Shown: piece after piece, positions 1 to 11,345 of the stretch
Layout of the letters: every line of letters starts with the position of its first letter
Numbering within the stretch: position 1 is the stretch's first letter
Source: Bagarius yarrelli
Taxonomy: Eukaryota > Chordata > Actinopteri > Siluriformes > Sisoridae
Direction of reading: 5' to 3'
Assembly: GCA_005784505.1 (NCBI GenBank)
Contig: VCAZ01000037.1
Span: 348,001-412,000 of the forward strand
Length of the DNA stretch: 64,000 nucleotides
The notes under the pieces: generated by a model
The model's input: only the letters and a program-made list of their open reading frames with translations
Databases searched by the model: none
Told to the model about the DNA's origin: nothing
Made by a program: the position numbers and the translations under genes

Positions 1-262
1 TCAATGAGGTTGAGCACTGCCCCAGAGTCCACTAGCGCTGGAAGTGTTTGAGGAACAGAGTCAATGCTTATGTAAATAGGCACAGTAAAACACATGGTGA
101 ATGAAAGGGAGTATACAGGGTGACTAACTTTCTCATGGCGATGTGACAATTTTTTTCTGGAACCCCCATTTAAACCCCCACAGTAAAAACAAAGCCGTAA
201 TTGCAATCTGCATTGACGTTCTTGAGGTGATATCTTAGTGAACCCCACCTGCATGGGTTCAG
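1..262 (-). mobile_element. Ty3/gypsy retrotransposon fragment (gag C-terminus and protease)
   Basis: Read on the minus strand, this edge encodes the end of a gypsy-type Gag followed by an aspartic protease. The protease active site is the D-S-G of ALVDSGAVLNLI, with the D-S-G codons at about 21-29. Upstream is the beginning of a CCHC knuckle (LCFYCGG, codons near 176-195) that loses its H and last C, so the copy is degraded. The frame runs off the window start, so RT and integrase may lie outside. The DSG context and its order after a zinc knuckle are typical of Ty3/gypsy elements. No start codon is visible. Confidence 0.6.
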
Positions 263-702
263 ATTCTTCATGACCTGTGGTCACTGAGGTACCTAGAGGT
301 TCTGCCAGAACCCCCTGAGCGACAATTCCAATGCTGCTGGATTCTGTGACAGCAAAGCGTTCTGTGAGGCAAAAGAGGAATTCATTTGGCAAGAAATTGC
401 TTTATTTAATACAAAAGGGCAGTTTAAAAAAGTAGTCAATAGGCAGGCAGAAGTCGGTCCACAGTAAACAGTAAACAAACCGGGCAAACAAATCCAAAAC
501 ACTAGACACAGAATCAAGTTTCTAAAACCAGAAGGCAGGCAGAAAGAGCTTGGCGTGTTGCATTAGCAAAACAATACTTCGCAATATGGAGTTTGTAAAG
601 CTAATTTGAGTAGCCAGCCAAACTATAAGTGACACTGGAAGTACTACCGAACCTCTAGTACTCCGGTGACGGTACCCTCTGGTGGTGGGAGGGCAGAATC
701 AT
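263..702. other. No gene; probable repeat-derived spacer
   Basis: No convincing coding frame or splice structure is visible. The stretch rich in CAGGCAGAAG-like and AAACAAATCC-like sequence around 440-520 resembles dispersed fish LTR-element flanks, but I cannot define its ends. Confidence 0.3.
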
Positions 703-703
703 G

Positions 704-1386
704 GCATTTACAGAATTTTTTATTTTTATTTCTGTAAGATAATTATTGTTTATTATTTACTAAATAAATTACTTTATTACATTTATTTAAATGTGTGAAG
801 TGTGTTAATTGTATATTGCTAACAATTATTTGTCAAAGCCATTAAATCATCATCACAGTTATTTATTTGACAATTAATCGCCACCCAAAAATCATAATCG
901 TAACAGTCCTACTGTTTGGATCTTACCTTGTTACCTCAAGTGTATTGTTTAAAAACACAGCAGAAAAATATAAAACTTCTATTACACAATCAGAATGACC
1001 TTTAAGAATTTTAAGAATTCTTAAGGAATGTAACAAACTAAAGCAATGGCGATTAATCATCACACAAAAATCATAATTGTGACAGCCCTAGTATTCACAC
1101 ATGGTTCCTGGTTGGTAAACATTTTGATGAAAGTCTTATCTACAATGTCATCAGCATTCTGTAAACTCATTGAAGTCACTATGACTTCATTATGATGATT
1201 TATTGCCTGTTTTGGGGCTTTAGTGATTCATTGTTTAAGGACTTTGACAAATAATTATTAGTATGAAATTTTTTAACACACTTCACACACTTAAATAAAG
1301 GTGATCAAGTAATTTTTTAGCAAATAATAAATAAGAATTCTTGTATTCAGAAATAAGAATAAGAAACTCTGTAAATAAATACAATA
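704..1386. repeat. Fold-back (inverted-repeat) element
   Basis: The segment 704-866 is matched, imperfectly but over its whole length, by the reverse complement of about 1,192-1,386. Shared blocks include ATTTACAGA, TTTATTATTT, TTTATTTAA, GTGTGAAGTGTGTTA and AATTATTTGTCAAAG. The loop of roughly 325 bases carries CGATTAAT motifs and two related segments (about 870-915 and 1,045-1,095). This is the structure of a fold-back or MITE-type DNA element. No transposase is present and target duplications were not identified. Confidence 0.6.
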
Positions 1387-1639
1387 AACTATGACCACAA
1401 TGGCTTGGTAGATTACGACAAAGAAACACTAGCAAACATCTTTGCTGTATAAATGCACTGATACGGCTCAGCGATGCAAAAACCACAGAACAGTGTCTTT
1501 AAAACTTTAACATCTATTTACTTAGTGAAATGCGTTTATGGAATTAGACTAACGGATTCTCTTTTAACGGATCATATGCAGTAATTAACAACATATAACA
1601 CACCGCAAAATGTTTTGCCACGAACTGACAGGCACAAAA

Positions 1640-1905
1640 ATTATAAATAAGTATATTCAATTCATTGATCAAGGTACATGTACAGAGCCAATGAAATGCA
1701 TTTTTCACATATCCCATCTTAGTAAGTTGGGGTCAGAGCACAGGGTCAGCTATGATACAGCGCCCCTGGAGCAGGAGGGGTTAAGGGTCTTGCTCAAGGA
1801 CCCAACAGTGGTTGACTTGCCGGAGGTGGGGCTTGAACCCAGGTGTTTCTGGTCTTCAGATTAACAACGCAGCACCTTAACCATTTGAGCCACCCTGCCC
1901 CACAT
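1640..1905 (-). repeat. tRNA-derived SINE, family B (minus strand)
   Basis: On the minus strand this begins with a tRNA-like head: an A-box-like TGGCTCAAATGGTTAAG, then a B-box-like GGGTTCAAGCCCC. The body follows (CTTGAGCAAGACCCTTAACC, CTCCAGGGGCGCTGTATC) and it ends in an AT-rich tail. The same family recurs at 45,877-46,060, 50,838-51,117 and, in plus orientation, 24,245-24,420. The 84-codon frame through it is not a gene. Confidence 0.75.
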
Positions 1906-3589
1906 GCTTATTAAATAATAAGCATGTGTACGTTTTCTGGCAGCAATCATAACCTCTGGGCAGTAACTATATCTCCTGCAGTTAAGAAGACGTGATCACT
2001 TGGAATAGAGGTAGCAGGAATGGAAAGATATTCTTTGACAAGTGGAGGCAGCAAATGATATTTGGAACTGTGTTCTCTCCACCACTTCAGACAGCAGCAG
2101 AGTGGGATAGATGCCTTTCTTCTGTAAAGCTCAATTTCCTTGCTGGACTGTTCTGTTTTAGAGAACGAGTCCCCTAGCAGATCCTCAAGCACTGTCTCCA
2201 TGGATGCAGGTTCTGTCTTGTCTGACTTAGCTCTCCCCTCAGCTCCAAAAGCCCTCTAAGCCCCATGTGTGGAACAGTGAGCTGATGCCTCTTCTTTCCT
2301 TCATACTCTTCTTATCTGTGGGCTTTAAAATGCATAAACACTGTCTTCAACATTAGAAAGCAACAAAGCAGTCCCCCTCTCCCTTTTAACACAAATTCAC
2401 TCACTCTAATGGTTTCATATTCAATATAAAATGAGGAAAGCAATTAAAATTAATTATAACTGATATACCCTGTTCTAACCCTTTGATGTCTCCAGTTTTG
2501 TGCTGATGATGGTCCTGCTGTGAGTGAAATGTACGCGTGACTGGATAGCGTACTTTGATTCCAGTGTCTAAATGAGTCAACAAAATCCCAGCTCTTGCAC
2601 TTGATGTTTGGGAGTTTTAGCTGCAAAGGGATTTGTTAACGTTGTTTGCTTCTTTTAGGCAAACTGAATTGAACAGACGCAGCTTTTAGTAAGGAGATGT
2701 GATTGTTTTTTGCATAGTGATGGTGTTAGCAAAGATGTACAGCATTAATTTCTTACATTGTTTGCATATTGTCTGTCATTCTTTTTCGCCATTTCTTATT
2801 TCCACCGGGAAGCCGAAATGTTGCCACACAAATGATTAAAATGTGGCGGGGGGAATTTTCTGTCTTTATTTTTTTCCTCACACTCTATCATGCCAATAGC
2901 GCAAGGATATCATTATCATTCTCATTTGACTAGTCACACTCCTAGTAATGTGGAATGGCTTCACTACAGATTTTCAATTCCCAGCTCTTTGCACACTCTG
3001 TGCTGTCTTTCCTTTCTTCCTCCTAACTCTTTGCTCGCTCCCTGAAAGAAATTAATGCATTATTAACGCTGTAAATATTTTATTATATTTTTTAAAGAAA
3101 TTCCTTAATAGTTTTTAGTTTTCCTTTACTGGTGTTTACTGTTTAGCAAAATAAAAATTCATTTATGCTCTGTATGGTTGCATTATGGGCTGTTAACATA
3201 ATTAAGTCTGTAATGGAGCGTTAGTGGAGTGCGCTCAAAGCGACAAAAAACCACAACAGTCTGACTTTTAAAAACCTGTGACAAATATACTTCATGCTTC
3301 GCTCACATACTCGGGTTGAAAGTAGTGTGCCGCTACTACAGCCCCCCCTTTTGGCCATTAAAAGTGTGCAATAATTATGGTTGAATATAACAAACCAGGT
3401 TATGCCGAACAATTGCGATCCTATGGTTATTTAATAATTGTGACCGCCCATACAATCAACCACAATGCTCTAAAATCTTGTTCAACTGTCCACAATGCAG
3501 GACTTGTTACCAGAAACAAGACTTCAGTAGATGTAGTGCGTAGTGTGGTGAATGCAATGTTAGTTCCATCAAAGGTGTAAAAATTGTGG
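1906..3589. other. No gene seen; AT-rich intergenic sequence
   Basis: Only short frames without motifs occur here. Nothing resembling exons with paired splice sites, RNA genes or recognised repeats stands out. Confidence 0.4.
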
Positions 3590-4010
3590 CAGGGACTAAG
3601 GCCATCATGGAATACAAAGCACCACTTTCCAGAAGAATAAATGCAAACCCTTCACTAGCACACAAGCTAAACACTTTTTATACTCAAATCAAGACTGCAG
3701 CTAACAGGGCTAATAGCGTTAACAATGCTTATAGCGCTGCAAGCAGCCTGGAAAGGAAAACGGACTTACCATCTCTGAGCATGGCATGAGAAAGGCCTTT
3801 AGGAGATTGAATACCAGAAAGGCAGCAGGACCAGATGGTGTCACAGATTGGGTCCTGAAAGCCTGCGCTGACCAGTTTGCTCCAGTATTTACATAGATAT
3901 TAAGCTTCTTCCTGGAAGAGTCTATAATCCCCTCTTGCTTTAAAGACTTCAATATTGTTCCTGTCCTCAAGACAACAGCATTCAACTGCATGCCTATGTA
4001 TGATTTTTGT
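3590..4010 (+). mobile_element. LINE reverse-transcriptase fragment
   Basis: Around 3,790-3,970 the plus strand reads RRLNTRKAAGPDGV and later CADQFAPVF, followed by SFFLEESIIPSCFKD. This is the signature at the N-terminal side of RT in CR1/Rex-like fish LINEs. The upstream 200 bases probably encode the decayed linker before RT. Stops and frame changes break it and the rest of RT is absent. The same motif family appears in the LINE at 12,680-14,935. Confidence 0.65.
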
Positions 4011-4079
4011 ATGTTACAAATAAAAATTTAATTATAATTTGATTGGGTTCATTTTAGGATGTACCTATAATATTACCAC

Positions 4080-4905
4080 AAACCTAAACCTTTTTTATTG
4101 ATATTTTATGTGATAGAGCAGCACAAAGTAGCGCATAATTGTGAAGTGGAATGAAAACAAAATTTTCAGAAAAATAAATTATATATATAATATATGAATA
4201 TATTATTATTCAGCCTCTTGTACTCTGATACCCCTAAATAAAATCCAGTGCAATCCATTGCCTTCAGAAGTCACCTAATTAGTTAATAAATCCACCTGTG
4301 TGTAATTTAGTCTCAGTATAAATACACCTGTTCTGTAAAGGCCTCAGTGGTTTGTTAGAGAACAAACAGCATTATGAAGACCAAGAAACTCACCAGACAG
4401 GTCAGAGATAAAGTTGTGGAGAAGTTTAAAGCAGGGTCAGGTTATGAAAAACACCCCAAGCCTTGAACATCTTAAGGACCATTGTTCAAACCATTGTCCG
4501 AAAATGAAAAACTATGCCACAACTGCAAACCTACCAAGCTATGGCGGTCAATCTGAACTAACAGACCGAGCAAGGAGAGCACTGAGAAGCAGCCAAGAGG
4601 CCCATGGTCATTCTGGAGAAGCTGCATAAATCCACAGCTCAAATAGGAGAATCTGTCCACAGGACAACTATAAGTCGTGTACTCCACAAATCTGGCCTTT
4701 ATGGAAGTGTGGCAAGAAATCTATTGTCAAAAAACATAAGAAGTCCCGTTTGTAGTTTGCCAAACCTGTGGAAGAAGGTGCTTTGGTCAGATGAGACCAA
4801 AGTTGAACTTTTTGACCTAAATGCAAAGCATTACATTTGTGGTTGTAAGGTGACAAAATGTAAAAAAGTTTAAGGGGTATAAACACTTTTTTTAAAGCAC
4901 TGTAT
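4080..4905 (+). mobile_element. Tc1/mariner-like transposon, internally deleted and dead
   Basis: The plus strand carries successive blocks of a Tc1 transposase: the N-terminal helix-turn-helix region from about 4,374, then VHRTTISRVLHKSGLYG (about 4,650-4,700), then KKVLWSDETKVELF (about 4,773-4,815). Frameshifts and stops separate these blocks. Sequence between the HTH region and the SDET box is shortened, and everything after the SDET box up to the 3' end is missing. The flank GGGGTATAAACACTTTTTTTAAAGCACTGTA matches Tc1-type 3' termini in pattern. The copy cannot make a transposase. Confidence 0.8.
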
Positions 4906-5009
4906 TTAAAAAATTCAAGCACCACTGAATGTATATATTCAGTATTTGGAGGTTTGGTAGTAAGGATTAGCTCTTATTATTTTAATTGCTTTATTTAGAT
5001 TGCATTTAC

Positions 5010-5956
5010 ATTGATTGAGAAAGAATTCCAAAAACAAATACTTAGTCAGGAACTAAAAATTTCAAAAGATTTGTACCATCCTTCATGGAAACCCATCAAT
5101 CCTGCCTTCTGCTTGGCCTGTGATACAATGTTCTTTAATAAATTGGCACTTGAGGAGCCCATTTGTCAACTTTATTTGTTCATGTGGGGTTTGTTTTCCT
5201 AGTTATCCTGAAATGTAGGCCCATAGTACTTTTCATAGTCATAAAGGCTCTTGTTTACCGAGTCTTCAAATTGCTATCAAGCGCAGGATAACTGCAACTA
5301 ACATTAAAAGTATTAGAGACAACAGCAAGGAATCTTGATCTTGTTCAGAACAATGCTCATTTTGCATGTTTGCCTTCTCCTAAACCCAGGTGCAAAAGTG
5401 GACAAACCATAAACATGTGGAAATGTTTCAAGCCAGTTGTAAAGCTGGAGACTATTCAGAGATTTTACCCCAAAGAAAGCTGCATGTGTGCAATTTGTCA
5501 AGAAGTGATTTGCGAACAGGACCAACTCATTAAGCATGTTAACAGTCACTATAGGGCCTACATTTATGGCTGTTAATTAATGTGGACTACTTTTGATTGG
5601 AAGGTTGCCTCCAAAAGCTTACCACAGATGTGAATTATTTCAAACACCTTTTTTTAAAAGATTTACCATCGTACAAATACAAAACAAACCATTATTAGCT
5701 GACTCTTATTCTTGTCCACATTGCTCTTTACAATTTAGCCAAGTGATTATTCGGTTTCAAGACATCTGCAAAATTAAGACCTGTGATCATTCAAAGTTAT
5801 TAAAAATAAAAAATGAGCCAATAGAAGTGAATCTTGAGATGACAACTTTTCTGACAATGTGTCTGTCAAAACTAAGCCTGATTTGCAGGATGAATATGAA
5901 CTGAAAAAGAAGTTATCCATGATTTTACCAAACAATCTGAAATCTGAAGAACTTTA
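5010..5956 (+). pseudogene. Decayed C2H2 zinc-finger gene
   Basis: Several zinc-finger units are scattered over different frames of the plus strand. FCLACDTMFFNKLALEE with ICQL is near 5,105-5,180. MCAICQEVICEQDQLIKHVNSH is a C2H2-like unit near 5,485-5,550. YHRCELFQTPFFKRF is near 5,620-5,665 and YSCPHCSLQFSQ near 5,707-5,745. An acidic tail that includes KIKNEPIEVNLE ends, in another frame, at a TAA near 5,956. Stops, frameshifts and lost Cys/His ligands separate the units, so no functional protein is expected from this copy. No poly-A tract proves a retrocopy, and a real multi-exon gene is less likely given the frame changes inside units. I did not find a clear match to the intact zinc-finger gene at 31.4-35.0 kb. 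Confidence 0.5.
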
Positions 5957-6709
5957 AATAGTTACCTTGGTGTGGTGTAGAGGTTTAATAGGGAGTACGT
6001 AAATGTAATTGTTTTTATTTTATGATTTATTAAAATGTATTATTAAATGATTTATTTAAGTTTTTAGTTCAAGCTAATAAAGGTCTTTCATTAGATCTTT
6101 ATTAGGTATTATTATGTTCTGATATTTTCCAATTTTAAAACCTTATAGGAGGAGTCAGCAAGTGAGTGTGTGGCAGGGAATTTCATTTGGAATGCAGACA
6201 AAAACAATCAGCGCAGATCAGGGATAAACATAAGAAACAGTAATATAAAAACATAAGATGTGCTCTTTGTGCAAGATGTGTAGCTTTATAAGCTACACAA
6301 AGGAGTACAGAAGGATACATTAAACAATGTTGACTGGAAGAATTTTTCAGACTGTTTAATGACTAAGGCAAAAAAGGTATGTGTAAACAAAAATTCACAT
6401 GAATATCATCAAACAAATCGTTGTCATCATTCATTTTGAAATATTTTCATACCAATAAGCCTGATATTCTGTTGCTAGAGTCTTTGTGCAGTGTAAGTTG
6501 TGTCAATGACATCACACAAGGTATTAGTTTTTAAAAATTGACTGTTTTAACGAGTAGGGGTACAGGTACATGAGCTCAGTATCAGGCCCAATACTTATAC
6601 CAGTAAAGCCCTATTATGAATGGAAAGAAACTAGATGCTTGCCAGGTGTTATTGGGTCACACAATGATTTTTTATTTTGCATATTTGTGAAATATACAAA
6701 TTTTTGACC

Positions 6710-6712
<3 letters not shown>
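5957..6712. other. No gene seen; AT-rich
   Basis: No supported coding frame. A short palindromic run (GTAGCTTTATAAGCTAC) lies near 6,280. Confidence 0.4.

Positions 6713-6775
<63 letters not shown>
6713..6775. repeat. (AT)n microsatellite
   Basis: About 31 uninterrupted AT dinucleotides. Confidence 0.95.
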
Positions 6776-6780
<5 letters not shown>

Positions 6781-6819
6781 TATAGAAAATATATATTTAA
6801 TTGAGCATCACATACAATA

Positions 6820-7280
6820 ATTTATATATTTCACAAAAACAACATCGTGCCAAAAGAATAAATTGTCCTAGCCACATAATGTGCATGATGTGCAAACAAT
6901 GCAAGACAGACAATACAGTGCAATAAACGATACAAACAACACTAATGAAAAGAATGATGCAAATGAACAATACAAAATAGTGCCTAACAGACTGTATTTT
7001 GCAAAGAGAGCATCTCTGCATTATGTGGGTGGTGCTGTGTGTCTGTGTCAGTTTAGGCAGTTCAGCTCTGGTGTTGAGGAGCCTGATTGCTTAAGAGTTA
7101 CACATTCAGGTTGTGAGGGCCCAAATGCTACCATACATTTTCACGAATGGCAAAGTGTGAAAAAAAGGGTGGGTGGGGTCATCTGCAATGTGTTTGGCTT
7201 TGCAGATGCAGCGTGTGATGGAAATGTCTATGATAGTGGGAAGAAAGACTCTCTACTGTTCTTACTACAGAATTAAATAG
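6820..7280 (-). mobile_element. LINE 3'-end remnant (minus strand)
   Basis: The minus strand of 6,830-6,990 has the same T/G-rich, CTGTCTTGCATTGTTTGCAC-like tail as the plus-strand LINE end at 39,190-39,635. The adjoining segment to 7,280 looks like degraded sequence of the same or a related element. The 131-codon plus-strand frame here has no recognisable domain and is treated as chance. Confidence 0.5.
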
Positions 7281-9144
7281 TAGAATAGTGTGTTAATAAA
7301 AAGACAATAGTAAAGACTCCAGTTCAGTTAAACGAGTCCATCTGTGTCAAAATGGAAAAAAAGCCTTGAAAGAAACTATGCTCAATCAGTTTTGGGGGAA
7401 AGCAGTTCTGCTCTGGACAGCAAACTAGAAGGCTGCAAAAAAATGATTGTGTAGATTTTGCTTCCTGTGTGTTTCTTGTCAGAGATGTGTGAGAGCCAGA
7501 TTGAGGGTCATGGCATCGTCCATAGAGTGAAAACAATTCCTTTTTTGGCACAGGGCTTATAGTAGTGGTTTTAAGGCATGTTGGAACAACAGCGCTGAGG
7601 GAAATGTTGAAGATATCAGTGAAGACATCTGGGGTGTGTTCTGGTAGGGAGGCATCACTGTTACAAGTAGTAGTTAATGATCATAATTAATGTCTTGTAG
7701 TTAATGATCATCTGGATGCCCCACAACATATGCAGAGTGTCTCTGCTGTCCTAAGAGTGGCCATTGATTCTCTTACTGTATACTTAGCCTCTTCGATGGC
7801 TGGGTGTGTGTGTGGCCTAGTAAGCAGGCAATAGATTAGGTCACAAGTTTGGTGAGTTCTCCAATTTTTTTTTTTTTACCTTTTCCACTTCTTAAGGTGC
7901 CTTGATCAAAAATATGATACATTGCACTTACACTTTTCTTACTTGACATAAGTGGAATTGTTCCTTTTAGATTCCAAATGGCGAGCAGTCTACGCAAATA
8001 CAAGTACAAGGGAAAAAAACAGATGCTAACACACCTAGCATGATGTCCAAGTCAGCCAAAAATACTGACTTTATGGATTTAAAATCTGAGATAATTTTAT
8101 CTATCAAAATAGAAATAACCACACTTTTATATACACAGTGTGGTGGAAATTATTAGATCACCCTGGGGAGAAACAGCAAATAAGTAGAGATGGAGGCAGC
8201 AGAAAAAAAGATACCAGTCAAATTTATTATCGCTTAAAGTCAAGACCAAACACATTCAGGGTTCAATGAGAGCACCTAAAGGGCTGCGCTCTATTTAAAC
8301 CCTAACAATTATTCTATTTTTTCAAGACCTTGCTTCGGTCGTTACTGCTGAGTCAGCAAAGCCGATGGCCTTGCCTTTGGGTGCAATCGCCCAAACCCTC
8401 AGGAAATAACTCCTTATATAGTTACCATGTACAGAACACAACGGGATTCACAGTAAGGTTGAGACATTACAGTTTTCTCAGTTCTACTAAGAAAAACAGA
8501 CGTACATCGTGTTCTTGTGGTTATCTGAAGGTCTACAAAACCTCTTGGTCATTCTAAAGTATACATATACACTTTATGATTTACTTAAGTTTAATTAGTC
8601 TAACAAATGTATAAATAAAGAATCAAATATTATGTTTTCAACCACAAGAGCTGAAGAATGTGCTATCAAACTAATTTGACATGGTTAAATCAGAGATTGC
8701 ATGTAACACTTAGAAACAATTAGACCGACAGTATCAGACATGGAAGGAAGGTTATTCAGCTGCTCAGACGATCACAGTACTACAAAATACTGGGCACAAA
8801 TTGAAGAAAAATGTGAAAAGCCAACAAACACAGGTTTGGACATGGAAGGGTTAATGTGAAGGTCTAATATTCATATACTGAATGTAGCTGAGGAATCTGA
8901 TGCATGTACCCTAACTTGGTGTCAAAGCTGCTTAAGGATCTTTAAAATGGATAAAGATGTGCCAATTGACATTCTATTCCAAGCAAAACAGGCAGATAGT
9001 TAAAATTTTTTATTATTATCAAGTCTGTGTTAAAATTCTTCGCGGTGTTTGTGAAACCGGACCACTTTATTACAAGGGTTACACTTTTATTACAACAAAA
9101 CTCATATTCCTTGATTATCCACTTAGTGTGGCCCACGCAAGATC
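7281..9144. other. No gene seen; probable old repeats
   Basis: No motif-bearing frame is present. A block near 7,715-7,800 (TCTCTGCTGTCCTAAGAG, TCTTACTGTATACTTAGCCTCTTCGATGGCT) looks like degraded dispersed-repeat sequence. Near 7,668-7,710 GTAGTTAATGATCAT is duplicated within 40 bases. Confidence 0.35.
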
Positions 9145-9335
9145 GGGAAGTGGTAGCGCAGTGGTTAAGTTGTTGGACTACAAACTTAAGGACCTGGGTT
9201 CGATTCCCATTCCCATCAAGCCACCCCTTGCTGAGCCCCTGAACAAGGCCCTTAACCCCCAATTGCTCTGTTGTATAACAACTCATATTGTAAGTCGCTC
9301 TGGATAAGGGCGTCTCCCAAATAATGTAAATGTAA
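9145..9335 (+). repeat. tRNA-derived SINE, family A (plus strand)
   Basis: It has a clear tRNA-like head with A box (GTGGTAGCGCAGTGGTTAAG) and B box (GGGTTCGATTCCC), a body with CTTAACCCCCAATTGCTCTG, and the widespread teleost SINE tail TCTGGATAAGGGCGTCTCCCA ending in AATGTAAATGTAA. This is the best-preserved family A copy in the window. Other copies lie at 11,158, 13,122 (minus), 14,218 (minus), 20,262, 29,880 (minus), 43,083 (minus) and 61,213. Confidence 0.85.
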
Positions 9336-10629
9336 GATCTGCATGAGGAAGAGAGGGTGTTTGCTACGGTATTCTCCTAGGACTAATTTCCTAACTTTAA
9401 GGAAAAGAATCAAAAGATAACATTAAAAAATATGTATATATTCGACTTTAGTTGTAATCATAGAATGTTAAAATAAAAACAGTTTATTGAGATAGTGTTA
9501 TTGTTATTTCTTTTTTGTTAATAATATTATCTAAATGTTACACTTCTAAACACTTTTAAAGCCCTTCAAAACAGTCCTGAAGAGCTGGTTCTTGCTGGCC
9601 AGGTTTTCACTCATTTCAAAACCGGTTTAGCATGTGTGACGAGTGGTCTTTTTTCTGGAATTAGCATAACAGAGAAGTAGTCTGAGTAGCTGAGGCGGGG
9701 GCAGGGCTCTGGGTAGTACGAACAAGGAATGTTTACATGTACAGGATTTAGCACATTTATTATTGGGACTTAGGGAGCACTGATTTGACATTTTTAGCAA
9801 TGATAAACAGTCATTCGGGGTGATCTGGTGAAAAGGTACACTCCGACTTTGAAAATGGCGATAGTGTCTTATGGTAAATAAAAAACTATATGCCACAAAC
9901 TTTACCATTGATGAGTAATAACTATAGACTAGTTCAGAGTTCTTGGACCATTACCTTACTGATTTGAACACATACCACCACAAGAGTTACCAAACAAAGC
10001 AGCTCGCCTCTGTGAAAGCAAAGGAGTTGGATGTCGCCCAATTTATTGGCCACGAAGCAGACATTTGAAAGAAGGATGGACAGGAGAGCTGGCCACCTGG
10101 GATTGCCGTTAACTTTGCTGTTAGCCTAGACACCAGACCTTTTTCTGTGCTTCTGCTCTCATGTACACTCTTTCAGCATCCCTGCTCTTTCCATTGGTAC
10201 CAGGCATTAACTTACTTTGCCTAAAAACTACATGGACAATAATGTTGCCGTGGACCTGTAGCTCATACAGGGCAAATCTGCAGGGGGAAATAAAAAAAAA
10301 AAGCCATGCATGTTATAAATGGTAGTCTATAACTTTAAAACATGCTATAGCCATTTATCTTAAACAACACTCACACTAACAAACCCGACATGTTAGCCTC
10401 CCAGAGCCAACAGCACATGTAATGAATTTGGTTTCTTCTTTTCTTTTTTTATAGTTTCATTTTTCAAGTATAAAATATGAAACAAAATAAATAATGTATA
10501 CATAACATTACTTCTATAGGTGAGAGGAAAAACAAAAGAAAACTGAGATACTTTATATAGCTGTATTTATCATTAATATTTCATCTCAAAATTATGTTAT
10601 TCCAGATTATTTTAAATAAAAAAAGGTAA
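9336..10629. other. No gene seen
   Basis: AT-rich, with short motif-free frames only. Confidence 0.4.
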
Positions 10630-10929
10630 TTGCTCCAGAAAAGAGCCCCACTTTTTTTTCCAAAAGATTTAGGTGATTTCATAACATTGAAGAGGATTTT
10701 CTCAGGAGTGCAGCATAAAATAAGTTTATTGAGTCACTGTTTTCTAGATGGAGGATGTGTCAATTTCCATTTCACTAGTATACATTTTTTTCCAGCCGTT
10801 CTAGTGTCAAAAGATCCCTTAATATCCAAATTTTAGGATCATAATGGATTGGGATGCATATAGCCTTTGACGCTATATCAATTATATATTCCAAAAAAAT
10901 CATTCAATACAGGACAATTCCGAAGGATT

Positions 10930-10962
10930 AATTAATTAATTAATTCATTCATTCATTTATCT
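10930..10962. repeat. ATTA/ATTC tetranucleotide repeat
   Basis: A short run of TAAT units followed by TTCA units. Confidence 0.7.
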
Positions 10963-11157
10963 TCTATAACCGCTTATTCCCCTCTTGTTGGAGTCTATCC
11001 AAGTCGTTTCTGAAAGGGCGAAAGGCAGGAGGGATACACCCTGGACAGGTCTCGAGTTTATCACAGGGCCACACACTCACACTCAACAATTAACAATCAA
11101 CCTAACATACATGTTTTTAAACTGTGAGAGGAAACTGGAGTCCCCGGAATAAATCAG

Positions 11158-11345
11158 GGGAAGCGGTGGCTTATGGTTAGGATGTTGGAATACCAACCCA
11201 AAGGTTGTGGGAACGATTGCCAGCTCCACCAAGCTACCATTGTTGGGCCCCCGAGCAAGGCTAATTGCTAATTTTGCTGTTGTATAAAAGAGATAAATGT
11301 AGGTCGCTCTGGATAAGGGCGTCTGCCAAATGCTGTAAATGTAAG
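11158..11345 (+). repeat. tRNA-derived SINE, family A
   Basis: The head GGAAGCGGTGGCTTATGGTTAG, a degenerate B box and the diagnostic tail TCTGGATAAGGGCGTCTGCC are present. It is inserted in the L1/Tx1-like LINE. Confidence 0.75.

Noticed and set aside
9162..9210. tRNA gene
   Set aside because: A- and B-box sequences are present, but no cloverleaf with acceptor stem can be drawn and the sequence runs into a SINE body. The same holds for the other SINE heads.
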